From Auanema rhodensis (Eukaryota; Nematoda; Chromadorea; Rhabditida; Rhabditidae): a DNA stretch of 64,000 nucleotides. Each line of letters begins with the position of its first letter. Position 1 is the first letter of the stretch. The translations under genes were made by a program, and so were the position numbers. This document shows positions 10,164 to 20,988 of the stretch, piece after piece. The DNA lies in NCBI GenBank assembly GCA_964057225.1, contig OZ059895.1, forward strand, positions 14,437,001 through 14,501,000, written 5' to 3'. The notes under the pieces are model-generated. The model was not told where the DNA came from. It did not search any database and saw nothing but the letters and a program-made list of their open reading frames with translations.

Positions 10164-11802
10164 CTATACTTGAAGTCTACGATCATTAGAAAACACATCA
10201 AGTGCACCAGCAGAGAAAGGGAATAGCATGTTATCGAATGATGGATTCTAAAAAGGATCATTTGTGTAATATTATAATAAAATTCCTACATAATCAAACT
10301 GATTATTGGTTTGTTCCTGTTTTTTGAATCGTCGCTGAGGAGTTTGCCTTTTTTTCAAATTCTCCACGACAGCCGGATAAGATGAGATGTCACTTTTTGT
10401 TTCAGTTGTTTCCTTCTCTTCCCGTACAGGAAATAATTCTCGTATTGCTCTCACATCATCATCACCTATTATAATGTTTTTAAGGAGTAAATATATAGAA
10501 ATTACTTAATGTGAAATCTGCTATAAAAGGCTTTTTACTAGCAAACATCACTGCTCTAAGATCAGTAGAATGCTCCAATCCTAATAAATGGCCGATTTCA
10601 TGAACAGCTGTCTGAAACGAAATAAGAATATGACATTTAAGTTATGCGAATAGTGGCACGCGGTTGCTTTCTTTTTGAAATTTTTCTCATAATTTACAAA
10701 TTTCATTATGCGTAAATTTCAAAAAGTTTCACCAGATGACATTTGAGAATAGTTTCATATAAATAACCTGAAATAAATTGACTCCATGTTCCGAATTCAG
10801 TGTCCAATCTTCATCTGCGTCGAAATGAAGTCGTCCGTCTCGAGGGTAAAAGGCATGAGCCACAACACCGTCTATGAAATCAAATCGCTATGTAATTATT
10901 ACTTATATATAAATACCTTTTCCATCAAAAGGATAAGGGTCATTGTGTTTTCCCTTTTGAAAGCTGACTGTTAAGTCAGTTTTCCCTTCTTGAAGTTCTT
11001 TGAACTGCACAGATGATACGCCCTTCCATTCATTGAATGCTCGATGTAAAGTATTTCTTCAAATCGTAATTTATCTTTTGTAACAACTTTCATACTTACC
11101 TCACGATGTAAGTATCATCTTCTCCAATATTAATGGGATCAAGCTTCCAGGTAAGCAGGTTTTTATTCCATTTTCTTCTTCGAACAACTGCAATATGTAG
11201 TACAGGATTCGCAAGTTTATAATACAAGTGTTGTTGGAAACATATTATAACTATGTCAAACATGGTGTTACATGTTATCAATTAGAACAAGCATATGTTT
11301 ACTAGAGAAAAAACAAGTCGTTCGCGCCGTTTTCAGTTTTGCATACTTGAGATAAAGAAACTATCACCTTCAACTAGTTTATCTCAATTGTTGCCAATAG
11401 CTTGTTTTCGAGTAAATAAGAAAGAGTATATCTTTGGAACCTTATGATCAAAGCTAAGCTATCAAAATGAAGTTATAATAGAGTAACTAACCATAGCGTT
11501 TTACCCGTTTCGTAGAATATGCAGAGGTATCTAGTATATTCAGCTGAAATGACCTAGAAGATTCTAAGGCATCAGAATGCTGCTCAGTGCAATGGCATGT
11601 ATATATGAATAATAGAAAAATGAATATGAAATTCATTGGCAGCCCTGAGGGCTTCATCTACAGTTTTGAAGATAGTCAACGCATTGCGTAATAACATAAA
11701 GCAGAGGCGGGGTCTTTTGAGATGCTTGTTCTTCAAAACCTGCATATCGTTTATGGATGCCAACCAGCCGAGAGGATGCCTTGCGGAAAGTTTAATCCAC
11801 AT
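10164..11802 (-). CDS. Matrix metalloproteinase-like zinc protease
   Basis: Metzincin protease of the MMP family. Exons: 11802-11662 (uncertain), 11579-11492, 11187-11100, 11056-10917, 10871-10768, 10611-10506, 10465-10290, 10247-10164; about 308 residues. The catalytic domain is clear: RRRKWNKNLLTWKLDP start, FDGKDGVVAHAFYP, DGRLHFDADEDWT, zinc site HEIGHLLGLEHS (three His and catalytic Glu), and the Met-turn Met in RAVMFASKKP. Just before it is a basic KRVKR that could be a furin site. No PRCGxPD cysteine switch is seen in the N-terminal part I can join, and no haemopexin repeat follows; the tail is only RRFKKQEQTNNQFDY plus 27 residues. Nematode ZMP proteases also include forms without haemopexin. 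The N-terminal exon and start are the weakest part; a further upstream signal-peptide exon is possible. Confidence 0.82.
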
Positions 11803-12371
11803 GATCTAGATTAGACTGTTGAACGATTGCAGAAGAAACTTCTATATGCATAATATAACCGAAGAAAAAAACAATCCGAATATATACTAGAAGGTCATAC
11901 CTAAAGCTATAAAACCATTTATTGTGTCAATCATTGGTGAACACAAGTGGTTCAGTAAGCTTCAGCTAGTTTTTGACTGAATCGAACCGAAAAACTTACA
12001 TTCCCTTTTTAATCCTACTTTCACTTGTCCTTGGCATCATCGCACTTTTGCCAATTGAATGAGTGTGGTGTTCGTGAGACTTTCACTTTTCAGGAAATGC
12101 GGTATATTTGTGTAAATATTTAATAAATAAGTCCTGAAAACTTCTGTTCAACAAGCAGATCACAATTCCGGAATAATAATCCATAGCTAAATTGCTTATC
12201 TCTGTGATGATCTCAATTATGCACTTGTTTTGGCTAATATTACGACTATTCTGAATGATATAGATCTTCATATTTGTTATAAGCGAACCGAACTGATTCA
12301 AAAAACTGTCAACAATAAATAATACAACAGAGCTATCTCGAAATCCTAGAAATTAAACAACAAAAAACAAC
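11803..12371. other. Intergenic region upstream of the metalloproteinase
   Basis: About 570 bases between the proposed protease start and the mL40 stop codon. AT-rich with no family-like reading frame. It may hold an unrecognised 5' exon or signal-peptide exon of the protease (for example near 12000-12040 on the minus strand, where an ATG is followed by a GTAAGT donor), as well as its promoter and the mL40 3' end. Confidence 0.4.
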
Positions 12372-13136
12372 TTATGACCAAGTACGAGTTGTATCAATAT
12401 AATCACCATCAGGAGATTCGTAATTAGATATAGGTGGGGTTAAAGAAGGTCCTTCGAGAGTATAAGGGAGATTTTCACATGGTTGGATAGCCTAAAAGTA
12501 TCAAAATCGGTTAAAAACGTCAAAGCAATTTTTATAGTATTCACCTTTGACCACAATTCAGGTGAAATTGCTTTTAATTCATCCAAAGCTTTCTTCTGAG
12601 CTTTCAACGCCTTACGCACGTATTCATCATCAAGGCGTTGCAAAGCGTTTCTACTTTTGTTATATTCCTATGAATATCAAAAATGGTATTTTGAAGTATT
12701 TTAAATCAAACCTTTAAAATGACAGCTCTTTCATCTATAGTTTCGTTTGATAATAAAGTTTCTGCACGGTATCGCTCACTGAAACAGGATATTATATTTC
12801 TAGACTATAAAAAAAACATACTGAATATTTTTGGCTGATTTGATATCCAACGTTAATTCATTAATTGGTTTTGGTTTCTTACTATGCTTTTGCATTTGCC
12901 TAATTTCTTTTTCAAGTCTTTTTCTTCTACGAGCTTCTCGTTGTTTAGCAACCTAGAAAAAATGCACTTTATATTATATTATATTATTCTAAAATACCAA
13001 CCTCCGGATCTATTTTCTTCTGTCTTTTCATGAAAATTGAATATGCAGATGTAGTTGTATGGATGGTTCTAATATTTGAAACATCACATGATAAGCTTAA
13101 TTTGCCAACAAGTCGTGAAAGCGAAAGAAGCGACAT
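12372..13136 (-). CDS. MRPL40: Mitochondrial large ribosomal subunit protein mL40
   Basis: Protein of the mitochondrial 39S subunit. Five exons (13136-13002, 12952-12822, 12778-12712, 12667-12545, 12491-12372) give 191 residues, close to human mL40 (206). The family pattern is clear: KKIDPEVAKQREARRRKRLE, KPINELTLD (human ELIPIEDF region), NETIDERAVILKEYNKSRN, VRKALKAQKKALDEL and the conserved tail EGPSLTPPISNYESPDGDY. The first ~30 residues are rich in Ser, Leu, Arg and Thr and poor in acidic residues, as expected of a mitochondrial presequence. Introns are 42-53 bp. Immediately divergent from the zinc-finger/MULE-like gene. Confidence 0.9.
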
Positions 13137-13527
13137 TTTACTAAAAATATTCTTTTAGATTCACGTATACTTCAGGAACAAAGAAAAAATGAGAACTTGT
13201 TTACGATAATACAAAATTTAAGTTGGACTGAAGCGCGCTACAATTATAATATCCTGCGCTGTTCCTAAAGTCCCCCTCAATTCCCAACAAACCAAACATT
13301 TTTACACCCTGCGACAACGTTATTTGGTAAAAAACGTAGGTTTTCAAATTATTGTTTCATCTATTTAACTGACGATACATCAAATAATTAAGCTGTAACG
13401 GATAAGACGGTTAGGTATAAACATGGTGAGAAATCAAAAATTCCAAAAATATGAATATGATTTAAATACCCAACATAATCGCTTGATTCTCTGCAGAGTT
13501 GACAAGTGTTAGCTTGTGGGGCCGATT
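13137..13527. promoter_or_regulatory. Divergent intergenic region mL40 / zinc-finger gene
   Basis: 391 bp between divergent start codons. An ATG at 13423 lies right before a GTGAGA donor, with a TCTCTGCAG acceptor at about 13495, so the upstream part could be a non-coding first exon and short intron of the downstream gene. Otherwise no feature seen. Confidence 0.4.
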
Positions 13528-16500
13528 ATGCCTCGTTCCACAACACAATTAAATGTAGAACCTTCATCATCATGCTTAACCGAACAAGGAAGATCGCACA
13601 TGCTAACTTGTTAGTTTTAAAGGTCTAAGAAATAGCTAAATTTGTCTTTACAGTGAATGAGAGCGCGAATGTTTCCATTGATTCGGATAGTAGGGTAATG
13701 AAATCTTATATTATGTATATATATGTACAAAGATATTTCAGCCTTCAAATTCGGACTATGCTAATGATGGCAGAAAAAGGCGTTCAGCGGCTTTGTTAAG
13801 ACTACCTATTGAGTAAGTTACCTTGATGACTTATAGGATGATTACCTTTTTAATTTTAGTGATGAGGGTGCACATTATTTTCCTTGTCCAGTGAAACATT
13901 GTGATTCTGTGGCTAGCACCAGGTTAGAACGGAATCATCACATGAGAACGTACCATTCCGGCTATGTATATAAGGATGGTGATGGTGCGAATAAGGCTAG
14001 AAAAATAGATACTAGATATAGTAGAAGAGTAATTATTGCATGAACTCAGTATATTTTAGTTTTTTTTATTTAGAACAATATGGAACAATCATTAGATAGC
14101 AAAAGTAAAATAGAAGATGTCGATGATGATGACTTGGTTCATGTTACATGTGATTTACCCAGTGAACGTATTGGTAAAGCGCGTGGTGGTTTGTTAGATA
14201 TGTGTGACCAAGAGCCTAACTTAGATGAAGATATTACTACTTTAACGAAACTAGTGGGTTTTGACTTTTTCTTTAAATCTGATTTTGTTTATATAGAACA
14301 GCGCTGGAAAAGAATCCACTCGAGAAACGAAACGTCGACGAGGGCGTCCTCGTAATCCACCCGGTACTGAGCCGGGACCAAATTCAAAAGTTCGAATTAG
14401 CGATCCTGAAGGTATATACCGGTGCTATGTTCCGGAATGCAACTGGAGAGGTGGCTATCGTTCCATCCGAGCTGATCATATGAAATGGTGTCATAAGGAC
14501 TGGACTCTACCTCCACGCTATATTTTACACGTAATAAGTGTTGATGGGATATATGTATATTTAAGTATTACTTTTCAGAGAGTTTCAAGAGAAGGTGCCT
14601 ATTTAGATCCTGCCCAGTTTGAGCCCGAATATTCTTGTTTAGTTGAGGGTTGTCCCTGGAAAGGAAACTTTAGGTATTTTGTTAGTTTTCTTGCCCATTC
14701 AATTTGAAATTTAGAGCCTCGCGTTCCACTCATATGAAGGTGGCTCACCCGGAATTCCAACCTATGCGTAAAAAAGCTCCTGCTGGAGGTTTCATGCCTG
14801 ATGGAAAATATGTTTGCCATGAGCCATCGTGTGGATGGAGAGGAGCTTCACGATCCACGAGAGCAGCTCACATGAAACGACAACATCCAGGCTATATTAA
14901 TCCCGTTTACACTCAACGGAATGTAAGAAAACCTGCTGGTCTTCGATTGAATTTTCTGATTTTAGCTCCCATGTTGTGATTGCAATGTTCAATGTCCATC
15001 TCACAAGGCTTTTGTTGATCATATGGTGTGCGAGCATAGAATCGGTGGAATTGTTCAAAGGGAATTCACTGATGTTCGAGATTACGAGGTATCAATACTG
15101 TTAATTTTTGTTCTCACAGAATATTACAGGAATGGTTTGATGCTGTACAAGAATCTTTTTCTGTTGAGTACGTGAAGAGAATGGGCATAAAGCAAACTGA
15201 ACTCTATCAAGTTTTATATTTGTACTGTTCACGGAGTGGTGGATATCGTCCTAAACGAACAAGATCTTCAATACCATATGTATCGGAGTATACAAAACGG
15301 AGGTGTTTCAGAACTCTCAATAAGTGTGGAAGGAACTGTGCAGCTTTCTTACGCGTATAATGCAATTCTTTAAAGGAAGTTATCTTTATTTTTGAAGGTT
15401 GTTCACTGGACTGATGGAAGATTGACTGTTGTGGGTTGTGTTGAACATACTGGTCATCGAATGGGAACAGCTCTCTTGCGGCTATCCCCTTCGGAACGTG
15501 AAGTAATGGATGAATATCTTTACATTCAAGATGATGATACTCCCCTGGAATTGATGATTGATCGCTTGAGAGGTAATAACAGAAAAGGGAGTACATTTAT
15601 TAACCATTAGTCACATTTAGATATGGAAGGGTATACTGCTGATGGATTTGGAGTTATTCCACGGTCATCACCCCAATTGGAGCAGTTTATTCTTAATGCT
15701 GAAAGTGAACATCATTCACTCAATGATTTAGTTAAGGTATTTTAAATTTTTCAGTGTGAAACTAATTTTTGTTTTCAAATTAAGAATTCTAATATGTTCC
15801 AACCCGAATCATTTTTCAATGTGAATCTGTTGGATGATAAAGGAAATCCTTGGCCCGATTGTTTCTCTATAGGCATAATGACAGAGGAAATGAAATCTCT
15901 GTGGACTCAATATAGTAATAGAGCTGTGTGTATAGAGGAGGTAGTGTTCATTTCTATGTTATTTTTGTAAAATTATTTTCTTAAGGTTCGATTAATGATT
16001 TCAAATTGGGATGTTAGTTTAAGCTTTGTTCTTGTATTTGATATAACTGATACTCCTCGGTGTGCCTGCATATACATTTCTCAACATCCGGATAAATCTG
16101 CTCTTCTTCGTCAATTAGCTTCTGTGTAATTTTTTAAATATATGTACATTTACAAAGTTTCAATTTTCAGTAGAAAAGGACCCATTGAAACCTTCGTAAC
16201 AGATTGTTCACCTGAGTGGCCAATTCTTATTGATCAAATATTTGGAGAAAATTCTTATAACTCTGATATCCAAATCGCAGAATGGCATCTTTTATTGGAT
16301 TGGGCTAATCAAGTAGATCAAATGGTTGTTAACCGAGTGGATAAATTTTCTATTTTATGTGCTCTGCGTCGTTGGCTTAGGTATGCTCAAGTTTTCTTTG
16401 AAAACATGTATGTTCTTTCGATTCAGAGCTTCTGATCCCACATTATTCGAAGCAATGATTATTGATTTGTTCGAGGCCTTCCGGGAAATGGAATTAGATG

Positions 16501-17744
16501 AACTAGCACAATCCATTGATCTTCAGCTGACTGACCCTGAGTATTCTAAAAGGTTGTTTTATATTAAACATTATTTTATTAATTCATTAACCAAATTTAG
16601 ATGGACTCCTTTAATTCGAAACCCTTTAACCGCTCATCACAATCCCATTTTAGAAATTGCGTCTCGGTAAGTAAAATAAAATTTTCTATAATCTCTGTTA
16701 TAGCTCCGTTATTTTATAAATGTTTCTATAAACTGATATCACAACCGTACTGTAATGTTATTTGAAAAGTAAATAGCAATACCGGTTTTTTCATACTTGA
16801 TGCTCAAAATACTAAATTTGTTTTTAACCATAGTAATTCACTCTTATGAGTATTGTGAGGGAGCTTTGAGACAACTGTTATCAAGCTAATACGATAAATT
16901 TAGTTTTTCTTTATAGAATGTTCCGGGAACGTTATTTAAATTGTGAAATATGCTCAAGAATTGACGAATATGTTGGTCTGATTATTCAACGGATTGCAGA
17001 ATTCAATAATGTTGCTGTAAGTTGATTGCTTATTAACATCTCTAATTGTTCTTTGTTAAAGATGTCTGATGTATACTCAACAGGAGCAGTCGAACCAATG
17101 CGAGTCGTTCCTCCTTTATATGAGGATGTGTATGTTTTATGCCTTTTATAGTTTGTTTAACAACAAAGTTACAGAGATCCAGGTAATGTGATGGCAGATG
17201 GTTCACTTGTTGGTTCTTGTCCTACCCAGTATGCTAGATGATTATGGTTGTGGTATTAATTTCTGATTTTTCAGGATTGTGGATCAAGATAGTAGTTTGG
17301 GAGGTATAAAGTTGGGGGAAGAATTTCCACCTCATCGCGAAGAAGAAATTGTTGAAGAGGTTATAATAGAAGAACAAATAATTGAAGGTCCCGAAGCAAT
17401 GCAGGTAATGGTATTACAAGAGATAAATACAATGTTATATTGTTCTCAGATTGTGGAGGAATCTTTAACCAATCTTCATTATCCTTCTACATCTTCTAAT
17501 GTTGAAGATGAAACGGAATGTGACCGGAAGATTCGAATAAATCAAATGATGCAGGTAGGCATTTTTAATAAAGTTTAGTGCATAATATCAGCTTCAGAGG
17601 TTAAAAGAAAAAATGGAGACTTTATCAGATGACGGTGCTATGGAGCTAATGGAGTCAAGTTTATCTCAGGTTGTAAGCCATTTAGATCGTTCCATCCCTC
17701 TTGGCGTGAAAGAGGAACAGATATCAAATTCATCTAATGAATAA
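13528..17744 (+). CDS. Zinc-finger / AT-hook protein with FAR1- and MULE-transposase-like core
   Basis: About 1006 residues in 23 exons (13528-13609 to 17598-17744, all joining in frame; introns mostly 42-55 bp, one of 250 bp at 16667-16916). Order seen: C2H2 finger (CPVKHC ... HHMRTYH, ~73-96); acidic stretch; AT-hook KRRRGRPRNP (~193-202); three similar fingers with C-x4-C-W(R/K)G and H-x4-H (CYVPECNWRG, CLVEGCPWKG, CHEPSCGWRG; ~222-350); a further CDCNVQC...HMVCEH finger; a FAR1/FLYWCH-like unit (KCGRNCAAFLRV ... GRLTVVGCVEHTGH, ~465-495); then a domain with spaced acidic positions (VLVFDITDT, FVTDCSPEW, AEWHLLLDW; ~640-720) reminiscent of MULE transposases. The C-terminus is acidic. That layout suggests a gene derived from a MULE transposon. 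No terminal inverted repeats were seen, and it has many introns, so it looks domesticated. I do not recognise an orthologue. Confidence 0.72.
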
Positions 17745-18337
17745 TATGTAAAATTTTTGCTGGTATCATGAAAAATCTTAATATTATCATTTCTAATTCA
17801 TTCTTAGATGATTTATGCCACTTAATTAAATTTCTTTTTTTCCTTGTTTTAGGCGACCTACTCTTTATCCGAATTATGTTAAATTACTCATTCCCGTTAT
17901 TTGCGAATAATTTGGGCAACTAGATGTAGTATAAGCTTTAAATTATCAGGTGTCATTCTAAAAATTTTTGACTGTAAATGTTTCAGGATTTATTGTTTGA
18001 TTTTATTAATGGTTGAGCAACCACTTGTTTTTTTGATCCTTTTTTATTTTTTGTTGTGATTTAATTTGTTTTTAGATTAAGTTTAACTTAAGGACCGTAG
18101 TTCGTTTTGTATTGTAAAGAACTGTGCCTGATTGGTGTAGTGTGTGTGGGATATAAATCAGGTAAGGGTTCTTGGTTCAATTCCTACCAGTGTCGCGGAC
18201 TTTCAACACGACTTTGCACATCTGTGGCGATTTCGTCTGTATGTTTCCGCAATAGTGAATCCTGGTGGGATTCGCTAGCACCGCGTCTCGTGACCGGAGT
18301 TTGATAGTACCCCATCAACAATTTTTTTTGTTTCAGA
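17745..18337. other. Intergenic region upstream of SPT4
   Basis: 593 bases between two plus-strand genes. The first 330 are AT-rich 3' flank. From about 18105 to 18310 the sequence becomes GC-richer and contains a tRNA-like A-box/B-box pair (annotated separately). It ends with TTTTTTGTTTCAG one base before the SPT4 start codon, a likely SL1 trans-splice acceptor (18324-18336). Confidence 0.5.
18126..18182 (+). other. tRNA-like A-box/B-box pair (weak)
   Basis: TTGGTGTAGTGTG (about 18129-18141) resembles the D-arm/A box and GGTTCAATTCC (18171-18181) the T-arm/B box, at tRNA-like spacing. The T-stem would have two mismatches and no good acceptor stem is visible, so at best this is a decayed tRNA or tRNA-derived repeat. 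Confidence 0.2.
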
Positions 18338-18792
18338 ATGTCTGTTGAAACCATTCCACGTGATCTTCGTGGCTTGAGAGCTTGCTTGTTATGTTCATTG
18401 ATAAAAACAATTGATCAATTCGAGCGTGATGGCTGTGAAAACTGTGAAAGAGCTCTTCACATGAAAGGAGATGCTGATAAAGTATACGAATGCACTAGGT
18501 ATTGGGGATACTTCATTGAATGAAAAAATTAAAACATTTTCTCTTTTTAGTCAGAACTTTGATGGAATGATATCAGCAATGCAACCTGATGATTCTTGGG
18601 TCTGCAAATGGCAGGTATTTGAACAATTTTTAAAATTCAATATTAAACAATTTTTTTAAGAAAATAAACCGAAAATGTAAAGGAATGTACGCGGTTTCTG
18701 TTTCTGGATCTCTTCCTTCTTCTGTTGTTTCTGACCTTAAAAGCATGGGTATACGATACACTCCTTATATGCGCGAAACTGCTACCAAGTAA
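18338..18792 (+). CDS. spt-4: Transcription elongation factor SPT4
   Basis: Small zinc-finger subunit of DSIF (SPT4-SPT5), which controls RNA polymerase II pausing and elongation. Three exons (18338-18498, 18551-18614, 18661-18792) give 118 residues; human SPT4 has 117. It matches over its full length: [39 protein letters not shown] with the four zinc Cys (CLLC, CENC), [19 protein letters not shown], and [12 protein letters not shown]. The start follows TTTCAG by one base, so the transcript is probably SL1 trans-spliced with almost no 5' leader. No ambiguity in the family call. Confidence 0.97.
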
Positions 18793-19103
18793 AACACAAT
18801 TATGGGTATGATTATCAATGATTTGTAGTAATTTGTTTTGTAAGTTAATTGTTTATTATCATTTGGCCATAAATAGCCCGCATAAAATATTAAAATTGAG
18901 CACGTTTAAACATATAAATGCTGTAAAAAGTTATAAGGCCACACCATTTTGAGTCTTGCAAGTAGCACCGAAAAAATAAAAAATATTAGCAATTGGTCTC
19001 CTACTGAGTAGAGTTATGGTAAGACTAAAGGTAATTTTATGGCAATTTGAATTATTTACAAAAAAATTAAAGCATAATATAGGGAGGAAGATGAATAATA
19101 CCA
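18793..19103. other. Convergent 3' intergenic region SPT4 / pat-4
   Basis: 311 AT-rich bases between the two stop codons, holding the 3' untranslated regions of both genes (AATAAA-like runs near 18974). Nothing else seen. Confidence 0.5.
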
Positions 19104-20988
19104 TTATTGAATCATTTTTTCCAAAATCGGAATGATTTGGTCAAACATGGGTCGTCGTCCAGGATCTTCATTCAAACAAATATGCATCAATCTGCTCATA
19201 TTACGAGCTATTCCAGGAGGAATAGTAACTCTCAATCCTTCTAAGGCAATCTAGAATACAGTCATAAGTAAGGCTTAGTCTTATATAAACAAACCTTCAT
19301 TCCGCATTCCATAGGTGGTAAATCTGAGAAAGGTACTTCTCTGGTGTTAAGTTCCCACAAGAGAATTCCAAAACTCCACATATCAGCAGCTCGCACATTC
19401 AGTTCTTCTGGAGCTCGAGCAAGTGCTAAACGAATACAGTATAATTCAAAGAAGAATCTGGTGAGTAACCTTCTGGACTCATCCAAGCTGGTGAATAGCA
19501 TCTTCCGACTTCTTGGAATGAGAACTTAGTGTCAGCCATAGAAATCTTGGCAGTAAGTTCTTCATCAACAACAACATGCTTTGATGAGAGGTAATATCTA
19601 AGAAGATTAATATGAGATAGATTCCAAAAACAATAGCATACCGAAGAATGGCAGGATCCAAGCTGTGCAAGTAAGACATTCCACGCGCAATGTCAATTGC
19701 AAAACGAAGAGCTTGATTATGATCGATAACGACAGCTGAAATGAGTTTAATTGAAGTATGTATACTGTTAGATGAAACTTACAGCTTTGTTCGTGCAAAA
19801 CATTATAAAGACTTCCGAATGGCATGTACTGGCTGATTACGACTAAAGATGGAGGCTGGTTAGCTGCAGCAAGAACTGGGCAGATGTTGGAGTGAGCAAA
19901 GATACTTAAAGCGTATGATTTAGTTGTAGCATTCCATTTTAAAATACCGAAGAGCTGGGAATTCCGTTTGGAAATCGCGGGAGATTCGAGGAGTAACTTC
20001 AGCCACGGAAAGAATTCGAGCAACGATTTCGCTGCCTTGCCACTTTCCTCTCCATAATTCACCAGAATGAGACTCAGCAATCTGAAAAACCAGGTTGATC
20101 ATTCAGAATTACGCAAGATTTTTTTACTTTCGTGGCCAAGTGGAGTGAGCTAACGTCAACTCCAGTATAACGACTGAGAGTAGCATCACGAGTTCTAGCT
20201 CTAGTACCACGCCATGCCTCATCCTTGAATGGAATACGTTCGTTAGCGTTCTGGCCATTTTCCTTAGCAATTTCTGGAATATTTTTAATTTTCAAATATA
20301 TTAAGTAACACGATTATACCAATAATATTGGCACGGCATTGTGGCTGGCAAACATCCAAAGGCGTTTGACCACGCTTGTTGCAAGCACCAATCAAAGCAC
20401 CTGACTGAATTAAATCCTGAAATATCAGAATGAAAGGAAAATTCAAATACGTTATATTTTCTGTCAAGGTATAATGTACTACGCTTTAACTAACCTCAGC
20501 AATTTGTTCATAGCCCCAGAAACAAGCATAGTGCAATGGAGACATTCCGTGTTCGTTCGTTGCATTAACATCAGCTTTACGTCCCAACAGCTTCTACAAC
20601 AAAAATTTCAAAGGACGTTATTTTCTGACTACTTACGAAGACGATCTGACGGTGGCCATGTGCAGCAGCAAGATGAAGACTAGTGTCATCTCCCATATTT
20701 GTACTATTCACGCGTGCTCCACGAGACAAGAGCATTTCTACGATGCTTACATGTCCTTCCTTACAAGCCCAATGAAGCAATGAGAAAGCATGGTCGTCAC
20801 TGAAGATATATTTTCATTAAGAAGGTTAGGAAAATAAAATAGATCTACCCAATGTTCAAGTCATGTTCGTGATCATCCAGCCATACACGAACTTGAAAAG
20901 CATTACCCTCACGCACCCATCCAAACACATCCTCCATAATAATGGGAACATTGGGTTTATGCTGATGATAACGAGCCGAAAGAGCCAT
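19104..20988 (-). CDS. pat-4: Integrin-linked kinase (ILK/PAT-4), pseudokinase
   Basis: Adaptor of integrin attachment sites, forming the ILK-PINCH-parvin complex (PAT-4, UNC-97, PAT-6 in C. elegans muscle). Eleven exons (20988-20849, 20799-20637, 20593-20495, 20416-20320, 20273-20128, 20081-19948, 19904-19783, 19735-19642, 19597-19470, 19425-19295, 19250-19104) give 466 residues (human 452). N-terminal ankyrin repeats: [54 protein letters not shown]. Then the kinase-like domain: [76 protein letters not shown]. As in ILK generally there is no HRD (here DPAILRYYLSS) and no DFG ([10 protein letters not shown]). The beta-3 lysine position appears as Arg (IVARILSV). Splice sites join in frame throughout. 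Confidence 0.97.
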
